A program made the position numbers and the translations under genes. Shown here piece after piece: positions 1 to 9,477 of a stretch of 64,000 nucleotides of DNA. Source of the stretch: an uncultured Lachnospiraceae bacterium (GTDB lineage: Bacteria > Bacillota > Clostridia > Lachnospirales > Lachnospiraceae); contig CANQNN010000002.1 in assembly GCA_947625205.1 (NCBI GenBank), positions 1 through 64,000 of the forward strand, given 5' to 3'. Position 1 is the first letter of the stretch, and every line of letters begins with the position of its first letter. Under the pieces are notes generated by a model. That model worked only from the letters and a program-made list of their open reading frames with translations, did not search any database and was not told where the DNA came from.

Positions 1-47
1 TGGCGTAAAATCAAGGGAAATAAGCATTTTCAAGGAGTTTCAGATAT

Positions 48-512
48 ATGATAAAAATACTTTTCGTCTGCCACGGCAACATCTGCCGTTCCCCAATGGC
101 CCAGTTCGTTCTTCGGCAGATGGTGGACGAGGCGGGGCTTTCCGGCCGGTTCTACATTGATTCTGCGGCTACCAGCACGGAGGAGATCGGCAACGGCATT
201 CATTATGGGACGATGGATATTTTCAGGAAGCATCATATTCCCTGTACGGGACACAGGGCGCGCCAGATGACACGGCATGATTATGAGGAATACGATTATC
301 TGATCGGCATGGATGACGCCAATATCCGCAACATGACAAGGATAGCGGGTGGCGATCCGGAGAAGAAGATCCACAAACTGCTGGAGTACGCGGGCAGTGA
401 CAGGGCCATCGCCGATCCGTGGTACACGGGAGAGTTTGACGTGACTTATGCGGATGTGCTGGAGGGGTGCCAGGCGTTTTTGGAATACCTGAAACCCCGG
501 TGTGTACAATGA
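48..512 (+). CDS. Low-molecular-weight protein-tyrosine phosphatase
   Basis: Cytosolic phosphatase of the LMW-PTP family, 154 aa, normal family length. The phosphate-binding loop C-x5-R is visible at residues 8-14 (VCHGNICRS), and the general-acid aspartate is in the ADPW motif near residue 123. The catalytic residues therefore look complete. An AAGGAG ribosome site lies about 10 bases before the ATG. It stands alone and faces the convergent MalY-type gene, which ends 13 bases after it. Substrate cannot be told; in Firmicutes such enzymes act on phosphotyrosine or, in some relatives, phosphoarginine. Confidence 0.93.
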   Translation: MIKILFVCHGNICRSPMAQFVLRQMVDEAGLSGRFYIDSAATSTEEIGNGIHYGTMDIFRKHHIPCTGHRARQMTRHDYEEYDYLIGMDDANIRNMTRIAGGDPEKKIHKLLEYAGSDRAIADPWYTGEFDVTYADVLEGCQAFLEYLKPRCVQ

Positions 513-525
513 GGATCTATAAGAT

Positions 526-1701
526 TCACTGAGCGGTCATGCCGGTATATTTTTCGATTCCCCCGGCAAGCCTTTCCAGGCCTTCGGCCAGTGTGCTTTT
601 CGGACATGCGATGTTCAATCGCAGGAAGGATTTTCCCGTCTGGCCGTACTGGGCTCCGGAGGAGACATACAGTCCGGCTTCTTTGCACAGAAATTTTTGT
701 AGATTTTGCGCGTCTTCGCATAATTTGCCGCAGTCGATCCATAATAGATAGGTCGCTTCCGACGGGACAAGCTTCAGCATCGGGAGCCGTTCTTTCAGAA
801 ACATACCCACTGTTTTTTTATTTTCATACAGATATTCGTGCAGGGCATTAAGCCACGGACCGCCTTTTGTAAAGGCGGCGATGGCGGCGGGAATGGCAAA
901 GGCATTTGGCTCCGCCACTTCATCGGTGTTTAATCCGCGGTTTACTTTATGGCGGATATAGGGATCGGGAACGCAGACGGCCGCAGTCTGCAAGCCCGCA
1001 AGATTGAATGTCTTGGTTGGCGCGATGCAGGTTATGCTGTTGCTGCGGCATTCTTCATTGACGGAGGCAAAGGGGATATATTCTTTGCCGGGGTCTGTGA
1101 TATCACAGTGGATCTCGTCGGACACAACAAGCACGTGGTGCTTTGCGGCGAGGTGGCCGATGCGTGCGAGCGTTTCGGCGTCCCATATTTTTCCAACAGG
1201 ATTATGGGGATTGCAGAGTATCATCATGGTCGTCTGCGGGTCCGCCATTTTTTCTTCCAGGTCGTCATAGTCGATGGAGTAGCGGCTCCCATCATATTGA
1301 AGGGGGCTTTCCAGGACATGTCTGCCATTATTCAGGATGGAATTAAAGAAGATGTTATAGACTGGCGTCTGGATCAGTACGTTTTCTCCGACTGTCGTCA
1401 TTTTGCGCACAATGGAGGAAAGCGCCGGAACGACGCCGGTACAGAAGAGCAGCCAGTCTTTTTCCATAAGAAAATGATGTCTGGTGCTCCACCAGTTCTG
1501 AATGGCGCTATACCATTCATCCGGCACGATGTTATATCCGAACACGCCGTGTTCCAGGCGTGCTGCGAGTGCTTCACGGATCTCGGGCGCAGTCCGGAAA
1601 TCCATATCGGCGACCCACATAGGCAGCGTGCCTTCGGCGACATCCCATTTTAACGAATCGGTATGCCGTCTGTTGACGGGGGTATCGAAATCGTAGGACA
1701 T
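526..1701 (-). CDS. MalY/PatB-type PLP C-S lyase or aminotransferase
   Basis: Fold-type I pyridoxal-phosphate enzyme of the MalY/PatB group (cystathionine beta-lyase-like), 391 aa from the start chosen. The PLP lysine is in the APTKTFNLAG motif near residue 230, the NPHNP motif is near 165 and the SDEIH motif near 195. The start at 1701 is preferred over an ATG two codons upstream. AGGAGG (1709-1714 on the complement) is 7 bases away from 1701 but only 1 base from the upstream ATG. The 1701 ATG also overlaps the TGA of the upstream DUF3737 gene (TGATG), implying translational coupling. It may release thiols from cystathionine or cysteine conjugates; a plain aminotransferase role is not excluded. 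Confidence 0.88.
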   Translation of the reverse strand: MSYDFDTPVNRRHTDSLKWDVAEGTLPMWVADMDFRTAPEIREALAARLEHGVFGYNIVPDEWYSAIQNWWSTRHHFLMEKDWLLFCTGVVPALSSIVRKMTTVGENVLIQTPVYNIFFNSILNNGRHVLESPLQYDGSRYSIDYDDLEEKMADPQTTMMILCNPHNPVGKIWDAETLARIGHLAAKHHVLVVSDEIHCDITDPGKEYIPFASVNEECRSNSITCIAPTKTFNLAGLQTAAVCVPDPYIRHKVNRGLNTDEVAEPNAFAIPAAIAAFTKGGPWLNALHEYLYENKKTVGMFLKERLPMLKLVPSEATYLLWIDCGKLCEDAQNLQKFLCKEAGLYVSSGAQYGQTGKSFLRLNIACPKSTLAEGLERLAGGIEKYTGMTAQ

Positions 1702-2621
1702 CAGCATACCTCCTTTTGAGGCTGGTTACGGCAGATGATAACGGTTTTGGACGGATCGATTTTGTCTTTTTCGATAATGAGTTCATCGATGCTGTCTGCG
1801 GTGATCGTGCCGCCGGACGGATTGATCACGCTGTCGATCTTACTTGTGATGTCAGCTTCGACAGTGGAGTATTCAAAAGCGAGGGTCGTGTTAATGAGTT
1901 TGCAGTTTTTCATCACCAGATTTTCAATGTAACACATTCCCTGTAAGCTTTCGATGGTGCAGTTTACAAAGGTCAGATTTTTGGCGTTCCAGCCCAAGTA
2001 TTCTCCGGAGATAAAGGAGTCGTATACCGTGACGTTGTCGCTGTTCCAGAAGGCATCCTTGGAAAGCAGTCTGGCGTTATGCATTTCTACGTTTCTTGCT
2101 CCGTCGAAGGAGTAGTTGCCGTACAGCGACAGACGGTCCACCCGCATATCGGCGCAGTTCATGGCAAAATAATCTCCTTTTGCGGTCACATTCTGCAATG
2201 TTACATTCTGGCAGTTCCACAATGTCTCTGCCGCATTGGGAAAGGATACGTTTTTCAGTGTAAGGTCGTAACAGCGGCGGAAGTTTTTGGGCGCTTCGAT
2301 CTGGCAGTCCTCAACCGTGATGTGGTCGGTATACCAGACGCCCGCCCGCGCCATATCAAACCATGTACAGTCTTTGGCGTAGATGTTTTTGGAATACCAG
2401 AGCGGATATTTCCACTTAAACATACAGCCGTATAATTCGATGTCGGCGCTTTCCTTGAGGGGCGATTCCCCATCGTCAAAAATGGTGTCGTACAGGACAA
2501 GGCTTCGCTCTCCGAACAGCGGTCTTTCTCCCGTGTAAAATGCCTGTCTGATCTCTCTTACAGCTTTTGTATCTGACTCTGTCATATTTTGCACATTTCT
2601 TTTTACATTGTCTTCTTTCAT
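1701..2621 (-). CDS. DUF3737 family protein (beta-helix-like repeats)
   Basis: About 306 aa, soluble, no signal peptide. It consists of short repeated strands such as NVTLQNVTAKGDY and NLTFVNCTIESL, the pattern of a right-handed parallel beta-helix. The stretch around GESPLKES and MFKWKYPLWYS is the signature of DUF3737, a family of unknown function. The start at 2621 is chosen because GAGG lies 7 bases upstream; the open frame extends about 41 codons further without a ribosome site. Its stop overlaps the start of the MalY-type gene, so the two are co-translated. Function unknown. Confidence 0.85.
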   Translation of the reverse strand: MKEDNVKRNVQNMTESDTKAVREIRQAFYTGERPLFGERSLVLYDTIFDDGESPLKESADIELYGCMFKWKYPLWYSKNIYAKDCTWFDMARAGVWYTDHITVEDCQIEAPKNFRRCYDLTLKNVSFPNAAETLWNCQNVTLQNVTAKGDYFAMNCADMRVDRLSLYGNYSFDGARNVEMHNARLLSKDAFWNSDNVTVYDSFISGEYLGWNAKNLTFVNCTIESLQGMCYIENLVMKNCKLINTTLAFEYSTVEADITSKIDSVINPSGGTITADSIDELIIEKDKIDPSKTVIICRNQPQKEVC

Positions 2622-2863
2622 TTTAGAACCTCGTTCCATAACGCAGATCGGTATGTCTGTCTGTGTTTTAATTTTATTCTTTCTTATCATACCGCAGTCA
2701 TATGAAAATAGCAAATATGTCTTTGGGGTAATTCTTTTACACATTTTCTGTCTATTTCTTACATCATTATGGCAGCAAATGGGTTAGTCTGTTAAGAACA
2801 GAGAAAATAAAACACTGAAAAAGCCGATAAACAGGGCATTTTCGGGGAAAGGAGCAGATCTCT

Positions 2864-3300
2864 ATGTCAATCAAAATCACAGCGCTTTATGAAAGGCTCT
2901 TACGGGATGATGAAATACAACGGGCTGTAACAGCAGGACAAACGCCAAGATGTGGAGGGAGGATGAAATTTAATGGAAATGTGATAGGAAAATGTGCGTG
3001 GTGGTGGTATCATGTTAGTAAAACGAATGGGTGTTTGAGGATAAGATGCATTATGTGGAATTATAATTTCCCTTTTACCAATATACTCAAGGAACAAAAA
3101 ATCATTGTTCACAGAGCACTTTCTAAAATTAATCCAGACTATGGAAAGGTGTTGTATCTGAAATATTTTGAAGATTTGTCTAATGAGCAGATCGCCAGAG
3201 TAATGAAACAGAACAGGCGGCAGGTAGAAAACCTCGTATAGCGGGCAAAACAGTCATTAAAAGCAGAACTCGAAGGGCGGTTATCTATGAAAAGCTATGA
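2864..3300 (+). pseudogene. Composite remnant: serine-recombinase N-terminus joined to sigma-70 region 4
   Basis: Bases 2864-2920 encode a start like MSIKITALYERLLRDDEIQ, close to the N-terminus of large serine recombinases (ITALYERLSRDDEL). The serine after RL, catalytic in that family, is leucine here and the match ends at once. The middle (about 2921-3085) is not recognisable. From about 3089 the frame reads like region 4 of a small sigma-70 factor (HRALSKINPDYGKVLYLKYF, then SNEQIARVMKQNRRQVENL) and hits TAG at 3239-3241. After the TAG the same frame continues RAKQSLKAELE, as in intact factors, so the stop looks like a point nonsense change. Another frame reads VIYEKL-stop up to 3300, like the usual sigma C-terminus overlapping the anti-sigma start, which suggests a further indel. 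AAAGGAG precedes the ATG. Confidence 0.6.
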
Positions 3301-4522
3301 GGAAATGACAGAAAGCGTATTAGAGCACAGAAACAGATATATGGCCGACAGGAGACGAAAAATGCGGAAAAGAGTAACTCTGGTATCCTGTTTTTGCTTT
3401 ATGGCGGTGTTAGGTACTGGCGTTTGGTATGCGGGGATCCTGAATAATGGTTCAGATATTCCAAACGGAGATATGGATGATATCAAATATCAGAATACGG
3501 AAGTGGGTGTGGGGAAAGACATAAACGGAGCAATGGGTTTTGAGGGGTACATGGCTTATGATATTTCGGAACTTGTCAGCGCAAACCCTTGGCGTGAAGA
3601 TGCTGCGATCACAACGCTTCCTGTTTATAAGAATCCTATCACCTATAATGAACAGATGAATGCATCAGGAGCCGATTTTGATAAGATGCGGGAACTTCTG
3701 ATAGAAATAGCTGACAGGATGGGACTTGATACAAATGAGGTAACTGTCACCGTTGACGCGCCGGACGAAGCAACAACGCAGGAAATAGCTGAAAAGCTGC
3801 AAGGGGTAGGCGACACAGTTTCTGACGGTTATTTTGACCCCTCAATAAGCCTGATGATTGAAACGGAAGGCATGCAAATTAAGATCGATCAAAATATGAC
3901 AGTTGAAATTCGGTTTGACCCTGCGGTATCGCTTCCAAGTGAATATCACTTCACCGATCATGCGTCCTATGAGGATATATCTGATGTGGCTGAATACTTG
4001 AAAACAGAATATAAAGACCTTATCGGCTTCGATGACCCGCAGATAAATATTTATGGCGGTGACTACAATATATATTCTGAGCAGGGATATGATATTGAGT
4101 TTTTTGACGCGAACGGCGGCGACACTGAGCAGATTATCAATTACAATTTTAATCGTGTGGCGTTCTACTGCGATTATGAAGGAAAACTGTTTCTGGCAAG
4201 GGTTTTTCGGCCTGATTTATCCGAATTGGTTGGGGATTATCCGATTATTACTCCGGAGGAAGCAGCCGAACTACTATCAAATGGCAGTTACGTCACTTCC
4301 GTTCCTTATGAGATGCCGGGAATGGAGTATGTTAAAAAAGTTGAACTTATATATCGGACGGGTATAATGGAAGAATACTATATGCCGTATTATCGCTTCT
4401 ATATCGAATTGCCGGAAGTGGAACGTGACGGAGAAATGAAAACATATGGTGCTTACTATGTGCCTGCGGTTTCCGGCGAGTATATCTCCGATATTCCGAC
4501 ATGGAACGGTAGTTTCAACTAA
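3287..4522 (+). CDS. Membrane-anchored anti-sigma-type protein (orphaned)
   Basis: 411 aa. It has a basic cytoplasmic N-terminus with MKSYEEMTESVLEHRNRY, one membrane segment at about residues 29-50, and a large acidic extracytoplasmic region without recognised domain. Small sigma-70 genes in Lachnospiraceae are commonly followed by such a protein, so an anti-sigma role is inferred from layout and the N-terminal pattern. Its expected partner just upstream is broken by a stop codon, so it may be orphaned. The frame is open throughout. The region appears more AT-rich by eye than the flanking phosphate genes, consistent with imported DNA. No strong ribosome site is seen at the ATG, consistent with former coupling to the sigma gene. 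Confidence 0.6.
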   Translation: MKSYEEMTESVLEHRNRYMADRRRKMRKRVTLVSCFCFMAVLGTGVWYAGILNNGSDIPNGDMDDIKYQNTEVGVGKDINGAMGFEGYMAYDISELVSANPWREDAAITTLPVYKNPITYNEQMNASGADFDKMRELLIEIADRMGLDTNEVTVTVDAPDEATTQEIAEKLQGVGDTVSDGYFDPSISLMIETEGMQIKIDQNMTVEIRFDPAVSLPSEYHFTDHASYEDISDVAEYLKTEYKDLIGFDDPQINIYGGDYNIYSEQGYDIEFFDANGGDTEQIINYNFNRVAFYCDYEGKLFLARVFRPDLSELVGDYPIITPEEAAELLSNGSYVTSVPYEMPGMEYVKKVELIYRTGIMEEYYMPYYRFYIELPEVERDGEMKTYGAYYVPAVSGEYISDIPTWNGSFN

Positions 4523-4632
4523 TACTTTATGGAAAAGAAACTTAATAGAATTTATTAAAAAATGGGTATGATTATGGTGGCATGGAAGTACAATTTCACC
4601 ACCATCACAACTGAATAATAACACAGCGTAAG

Positions 4633-4669
4633 GGCGGTTATGAACGTGAAGTTTGTAACCGTCTTTTTT
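4633..4669 (+). terminator. Hairpin plus T-run after the anti-sigma gene
   Basis: GGCGGTTA (4633-4640) pairs with TAACCGTC (4656-4663) with one G-T pair, followed by TTTTTT at 4664-4669. The loop is 15 bases, longer than usual, so efficiency is uncertain. Confidence 0.5.
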
Positions 4670-4688
4670 GTTTGGAAAGGAGCAGAGA

Positions 4689-4787
4689 ATGAAGAAAGCA
4701 GACAGCACCACATATGATGTATCGTTTCATTACAGCCGACAGAGCAGGGAGAGTATGAATGTATGGAACCGTACTATAAATCCGTGA
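4689..4787 (+). pseudogene. TnpW-like transposon protein remnant
   Basis: A 32-codon frame preceded by GGAAAGGAGC reads MKKADSTTYDVSFHYSRQ followed by SRESMN, then loses the pattern and stops. The T-Y-x-V-x-x-H-[FY]-S ... E-S/T-M-N arrangement resembles the small TnpW-type proteins carried near large serine recombinases in clostridial elements. In a neighbouring frame the next codons read CMEPYYKSVRR, so a one-base deletion near 4760 probably truncated it. Together with the recombinase scrap at 2864 it suggests that 2.86-4.8 kb is the residue of one element. The match is from memory of the family, not a search. Confidence 0.4.
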
Positions 4788-5134
4788 GGCGGCGAAGCGG
4801 TATGCGGCTGCTTCATAGATGCGCAGGCGCGGAGTGATATGGACAAAAACGCTCTGCATAGATTGTAAGAAAAAGGTAAAAAAAGATTTACAGATTCGTG
4901 ACCGTGACAGGATAGTTTGTAAAATGACCGAAGGCTATACTAGGAGACAGAGAAGCAAAAGCGCGCGAAAGTTTCCAAATCTGAGGACCGGTTTCTATGA
5001 CAGTACAGGATGCGCTGAATTTACCGGATCGGTCATCATAAAAATAAACAAGCAAGCAAGGAGCCTGTGTGTGAAAAAGCACACTGCCGTGCCGATTATG
5101 CACAAGCGCTCCAGAATGGAGATTGGAGATTATT
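4788..5134. other. Intergenic region and pstS leader
   Basis: No convincing gene. A TATACT hexamer at 4936-4941 is the best -10 candidate for pstS. It has no good -35 at the right distance, as expected for an activator-dependent promoter. It would leave a leader of about 190 bases. A short hairpin GTGTG...CACAC lies near 5065-5085. I could not fit a clear Pho-box array here. Confidence 0.35.
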
Positions 5135-6025
5135 ATGAAAAAAGACAGAGTGATGAAAGAGAGAGTAAGCAAAACGCTGGCGGCGATAGGCATGACGGTG
5201 TGTATGTTGGGGTGTCTTGTGGGATGCGGCGGCACGGATGAATCCGCGATTGACATGCAGGAGGCGGTAGCGAAGGAGAACAGCGCAGCTCTAAGCGGCA
5301 CGGTCACAATGGCGGGTTCTACTTCTATGGAGAAGTTTGCCAACGCACTGGCGGAGAGCTTCATGGCGAAATATCCGGGCGTGACGGTGACGGCGGAGTT
5401 TACGGGCTCCGGCGCGGGCATTGAATCGGTGCTTGCAGGGAGCGTGGATATCGGCAATTCATCCAGGAATCTAAAGGATGAGGAGAAGAGCGCCGGAGCG
5501 GTGGAAAATATCGTTGCGATCGATGGGATCGCGGTGGTCACGGATACCGCCAATACGGTAACGGATCTGACCACCGGACAGCTGACCGGTATCTATAAGG
5601 GCGAGATCCGCAACTGGAGTGAAGTCGGCGGTCCTGATGAAGCAATCGTAGTAGTCGGCAGAGAGGCGGGCAGCGGTACAAGAAGCGCTTTCGAGGAGCT
5701 GCTCGGGCTGGAGGATGCTTGCGCCTATGCCAATGAGCTGGATTCTACAGGCGCAGTCATGGCGAAGGTTGCATCGACTCCCGGCGCGATCGGCTATGTG
5801 TCTCTTGATGTTCTGGATGATACGGTGCTGGCGCTGTCGCTGGACGGTACGGAGCCTTCGGAAGCAAATATCAAGGCGGGCAGTTATCTTTTGAGCAGAC
5901 CGTTTGTAATGGCGACCAAGGGAGAGATCACGGCGCAGAGCGAGGCGGTACAGGAGATATTTAAGTATTTGGAATCGGAGGAAGGACAGGAGCTGATCAA
6001 GTCGGTTGGACTGATCATTCCGTAA
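5135..6025 (+). CDS. pstS: Phosphate ABC transporter substrate-binding lipoprotein PstS
   Basis: 296 aa lipoprotein that captures inorganic phosphate outside the membrane and hands it to PstCA. The signal peptide ends in a lipobox LVGC with the modified cysteine near residue 29. Binding-site motifs of the family are clear: AGSTSMEKF, TGSGAGIESV, and GREAGSGTRSAFEELLG. The ATG at 5135 is chosen because GGAG is 6 bases upstream; a TTG four codons earlier is possible. First gene of pstSCAB-phoU, 11 bases before pstC. Confidence 0.95.
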   Translation: MKKDRVMKERVSKTLAAIGMTVCMLGCLVGCGGTDESAIDMQEAVAKENSAALSGTVTMAGSTSMEKFANALAESFMAKYPGVTVTAEFTGSGAGIESVLAGSVDIGNSSRNLKDEEKSAGAVENIVAIDGIAVVTDTANTVTDLTTGQLTGIYKGEIRNWSEVGGPDEAIVVVGREAGSGTRSAFEELLGLEDACAYANELDSTGAVMAKVASTPGAIGYVSLDVLDDTVLALSLDGTEPSEANIKAGSYLLSRPFVMATKGEITAQSEAVQEIFKYLESEEGQELIKSVGLIIP

Positions 6026-6036
6026 GGGTATGTGAT

Positions 6037-7005
6037 ATGTGTAATGGTAAGAGTAATGGCACAAGCAGTGGCACAGGCGGCAAAAACAGTTATCACATAC
6101 GCAGAAGCCGTGTTCAGGCGGTAGAGAGTCTTGCGGAGGCGGTGTTTACGGTATGCGCATTCTTTGCGGTGCTGGCCGTGATTTCTATCACGTTATACAT
6201 GATTGCCAACGGGCTTCCGGCAATTTTTAAGGTAGGGATCAGGAATATCCTGTTCTCCACCGAATGGAGCCCCACGGCGCAGGAACCGTCCTACGGGATC
6301 CTGTATGTAGTTCTGACTTCCATAGTGGGTACTTTTATGGCGATCCTGATCGGTGTACCGGTAGCGCTTCTCACGGCTGTGTTTCTGGTCGAGGTGGCGC
6401 CCGCTAAGCTGGCTGCGGTGGTGGGTCCGGCAGTGGAGCTGCTGGCGGGTATTCCGTCTGTCATCTATGGGCTGTTAGGTCTGATGATCTTAAACCCGCT
6501 GATGTATAAGTGGGAACAGGCCATTTTTAAGGACTCAGACACGCATCAGTTTACGGGCGGCGCCAACCTTCTTTCGGCGGTGCTGGTGCTGGCGGTCATG
6601 ATCCTTCCGACGGTTATCAATATCAGCGCATCGGCCCTGCGGGCGGTGCCGCCGCAGATGAAAGCGTCCTCGCTGGCGCTGGGCGCATCCCATATGCAAA
6701 CGATCTTCAAGGTGCTGATACCGGCGGCGAAACCGGGCATCATCACAGCGATCGTGTTAGGGGTGGGAAGGGCGGTCGGTGAGGCGATGGCGATCAGCCT
6801 TGTGTCGGGAAGCTCTGTAAATATCCCGCTTCCCTTTCATTCAGTCAGGTTCTTAACGACTGCGATCGTTGCGGAAATGGGATATGCAGGCGGCGTGCAC
6901 AGGCAGGTCCTATTTACTATCGGGCTTGTGCTGTTTGCTTTTATCATGATCGTGAATGTGGCATTAAACGGTATTCTCAGGAAAGGAGAGCGGGAGGATG
7001 GTTAG
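6037..7005 (+). CDS. pstC: Phosphate ABC transporter permease PstC
   Basis: 322 aa inner-membrane permease with about six membrane segments. It carries the binding-protein-dependent transport motif near ALGASHMQTIFKVLIPAAKPG, the loop that touches the ATPase PstB. The N-terminus before the first membrane helix (about residues 1-35) is polar and Gly/Ser-rich, slightly longer than usual. It lies 11 bases after pstS and overlaps pstA by 8 bases, so the genes are co-translated. Confidence 0.94.
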   Translation: MCNGKSNGTSSGTGGKNSYHIRRSRVQAVESLAEAVFTVCAFFAVLAVISITLYMIANGLPAIFKVGIRNILFSTEWSPTAQEPSYGILYVVLTSIVGTFMAILIGVPVALLTAVFLVEVAPAKLAAVVGPAVELLAGIPSVIYGLLGLMILNPLMYKWEQAIFKDSDTHQFTGGANLLSAVLVLAVMILPTVINISASALRAVPPQMKASSLALGASHMQTIFKVLIPAAKPGIITAIVLGVGRAVGEAMAISLVSGSSVNIPLPFHSVRFLTTAIVAEMGYAGGVHRQVLFTIGLVLFAFIMIVNVALNGILRKGEREDG

Positions 7006-7870
7006 AGTGGACGGAAGGTTTTCCCGAAAATGTAAAGATATGGCGGCGCTTGCCCTGGTCTGTCTTTCCTCTTTTTTCTCCGTACTTCTTCTGGCGTGCA
7101 TTATTATCTATGTTTTTGCCAAGGGATTTCCGGTGATCACCGTGTCGTTCTTGACGACGGTGACAAGCGTCCTTAAGGGAACAGTTGGAATCGCAGGGAA
7201 TATCGTCAACACGCTTTATATTGTGGTCATCACGTTGTTTTTTGCCACGCCTATAGGCGTCGGCTCCGCCATATGGATGAATGAATATGCGCACAAGAGC
7301 CGGCTGGTGCGGCTGATCGAGTTTACGACAGAGACTTTGGCGGGTATCCCGTCTATCATATTCGGACTGTTTGGTATGGTATTTTTCGGCAGGACGCTTC
7401 ATCTGGGCTATTCGGTCCTGACAGGGGCGCTTACCCTTACGCTGATGGTGCTGCCTCTGATCACGCGCAACACCCAGGAGGCGTTAAAAGCGGTGCCGGA
7501 CAGTTACAGGAACGGCGCGATCGGTATGGGCGCAGCCAAATGGTACATGATCCGCACGATCCTGCTTCCCTCTGCCATGCCGGGAATTGTGACGGGCGTC
7601 ATTCTGGCAGTCGGACGCATCGTGGGGGAGTCGGCGGCTCTTTTATTTACGGCGGGCAGCGGTTATCTGCTGCCGAAGCCAGGCATGGGACTTCTTCATA
7701 AGATTCTGGAGCCGGGCGGCACGCTGACGATCCAGTTGTACTTAAGCATGTCCAAGGCGCAGTATCAGGTGGCGTTCGGCATCGCGGCAGTTCTGTTGTG
7801 CATCGTGCTGGCTATCAATTTTCTGACCAGGTTCGTGGCGGGGAAGCTGGATGTGACAACGAAAACATAA
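6998..7870 (+). CDS. pstA: Phosphate ABC transporter permease PstA
   Basis: 290 aa permease, the PstC partner. Multiple membrane helices; the EAA-like loop reads [20 protein letters not shown] followed by MPG. The glycine-rich [17 protein letters not shown] segment is typical of PstA. The start overlaps the pstC end by 8 bases and has a GGGAGG site. It is followed by pstB after 38 bases. Confidence 0.94.
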   Translation: MVRVDGRFSRKCKDMAALALVCLSSFFSVLLLACIIIYVFAKGFPVITVSFLTTVTSVLKGTVGIAGNIVNTLYIVVITLFFATPIGVGSAIWMNEYAHKSRLVRLIEFTTETLAGIPSIIFGLFGMVFFGRTLHLGYSVLTGALTLTLMVLPLITRNTQEALKAVPDSYRNGAIGMGAAKWYMIRTILLPSAMPGIVTGVILAVGRIVGESAALLFTAGSGYLLPKPGMGLLHKILEPGGTLTIQLYLSMSKAQYQVAFGIAAVLLCIVLAINFLTRFVAGKLDVTTKT

Positions 7871-7908
7871 AGAAATCAAAGAAACCGGAGAATAAAACAG
7901 GTGCGACT

Positions 7909-8667
7909 ATGGACAGCATTAAGATAAAAACGGAAAAACTGAATCTGTATTATGGCAGCAATCATGCGTTGAAGGATATTGATATCAGCATACGTTCCCA
8001 TGCGGTGACGGCGCTCATCGGACCGTCCGGGTGCGGCAAGTCCACATTCTTAAAGACGTTAAACAGAATGAACGATCTGGTGGACAACGTTACGATCGAA
8101 GGCAGGGTATACCTGGACGGCAAGGATATCTATGCGCCGGGAGTTGATACCGCAGCGCTGCGCAGGCGGGTCGGCATGGTGTTTCAGCAGCCCAATCCTT
8201 TTCCCATGAGCATCTATGACAATATTGCCTACGGACCCAGGATACACGGCATGAAAAACAAGGCGGAGCTGGACGGGATCGTGGAGAGAAGCCTGCGCGG
8301 TGCGGTGATCTGGGACGAGGTAAAAGACAGGCTGAAGAAACCGGCGCTGGGATTGTCCGGCGGGCAGCAGCAGCGGCTTTGCATCGCCCGTGCGCTGGCG
8401 GTGGAGCCGGAGGTCATATTGATGGACGAACCGACCTCGGCGCTCGATCCCATATCGACGCTTAGGGTGGAGGAGCTGATGTGTCAGTTAAAGGAGAATT
8501 ACACGGTGGTCGTCGTGACGCACAATATGCAGCAGGCGGCGCGTGTGTCCGATGACACGGCCTTTTTCCTGGTAGGCGAGGTGATCGAAGCTGACGCCAC
8601 GGCCAATATTTTTTCCAGGCCGCAGGATAAGAGGACGGAGGATTACATTACGGGAAGATTCGGATAG
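7909..8667 (+). CDS. pstB: Phosphate ABC transporter ATPase PstB
   Basis: 252 aa ATPase that powers PstCA, the usual PstB length from the ATG at 7909. Visible: Walker [10 protein letters not shown] near residue 40, the Q-loop with [18 protein letters not shown], the signature [15 protein letters not shown], Walker [14 protein letters not shown], and the switch histidine in VTHNM. An AGGTG site lies 5 bases upstream. The frame is open for 37 codons further up, overlapping pstA, but that extension is not PstB-like. Confidence 0.95.
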   Translation: MDSIKIKTEKLNLYYGSNHALKDIDISIRSHAVTALIGPSGCGKSTFLKTLNRMNDLVDNVTIEGRVYLDGKDIYAPGVDTAALRRRVGMVFQQPNPFPMSIYDNIAYGPRIHGMKNKAELDGIVERSLRGAVIWDEVKDRLKKPALGLSGGQQQRLCIARALAVEPEVILMDEPTSALDPISTLRVEELMCQLKENYTVVVVTHNMQQAARVSDDTAFFLVGEVIEADATANIFSRPQDKRTEDYITGRFG

Positions 8668-8767
8668 AGACATTAAGACACGGCCTGCGCAGGCGGCGTG
8701 CGGGCGGATGTATGGGAAGAAAGCGGGAAGCAGCTGCAAAACGGGAACGGAGAAAGGGGCGCATACT

Positions 8768-9430
8768 ATGTCACCGAGAACATTGTTTGAACAGGAGTTA
8801 TCACAGTTACGCAATGAGTTAAAAGCGATGTGCTTTCATGTGGAAGCCGTATATGACAAGTTGTTTGCGGCGGCCGGCGAACGGGATGAGGATACGATCG
8901 TCGGGATACTGGAGCAGGATAATGCCACGCGGGAGATGGAGAAGCGGATCGAGTCAGAATGTCTGTCACTGATCACCAGACAGCATCCGCTGGCGCGGGA
9001 TCTGCGCATCGTGTCGGCAAGCCTCAAGGTAGTTACGGATATTCAGCGGGTAGGCGTTCATGTCACCGATATGGCAGAGCTGATCTTAAGGCTTCAGATG
9101 CAGCCGTTGGCGGATTATTCCGCGCATCTGCCCGGAATGGCGGAGGAGACCAGGAATCTTTTACACAGCGCTATTGAAGCGTTCTTACACCGCAATATGG
9201 AGGCGGCGCAGAAGGTGATCGATGGGGACGATCGGGTGGACGACCTGTTTAACCGTGTCAAGGAGGATCTGGTAGAGAAGCTGCGAAATGAGGCGGCAGA
9301 TGTGGATGACTGTATCGATGTTCTGATGCTTGCCAAATATCTGGAAAAAATCGGGGATCACGCGGTCAATGTAGGCGAGTGGGAGATTTTTCAGGAGACC
9401 GGCAATATGCGCAACGTGCGGCTTTTGTGA
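8768..9430 (+). CDS. phoU: Phosphate signalling protein PhoU
   Basis: 220 aa all-helical cytosolic protein with two PhoU repeats. Each carries the acidic metal-binding pattern; the second has KYLEKIGDHAVNVGEW, the first VTDIQRVGVHVTDMAEL. It links the Pst transporter state to the sensor kinase and keeps the regulon off when phosphate is ample. The ATG at 8768 has an AAAGGGG site 9 bases upstream. Last gene of the pst operon; the kinase/regulator pair follows after a gap of about 190 bases. Confidence 0.93.
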   Translation: MSPRTLFEQELSQLRNELKAMCFHVEAVYDKLFAAAGERDEDTIVGILEQDNATREMEKRIESECLSLITRQHPLARDLRIVSASLKVVTDIQRVGVHVTDMAELILRLQMQPLADYSAHLPGMAEETRNLLHSAIEAFLHRNMEAAQKVIDGDDRVDDLFNRVKEDLVEKLRNEAADVDDCIDVLMLAKYLEKIGDHAVNVGEWEIFQETGNMRNVRLL

Positions 9431-9477
9431 AAACGGGAAAACCGGCAGAAGGATATAAAAGGCGAAAGCGGCGGATA

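Noticed and set aside
4886..4914. Pho-box array before pstS
   Set aside because: One TTTACA and a GTGACC about 11 bp apart, but no third unit and weak matches.
4819..5241. Open frame before and into pstS
   Set aside because: Overlaps the pstS signal peptide, has no ribosome site and no recognisable sequence.
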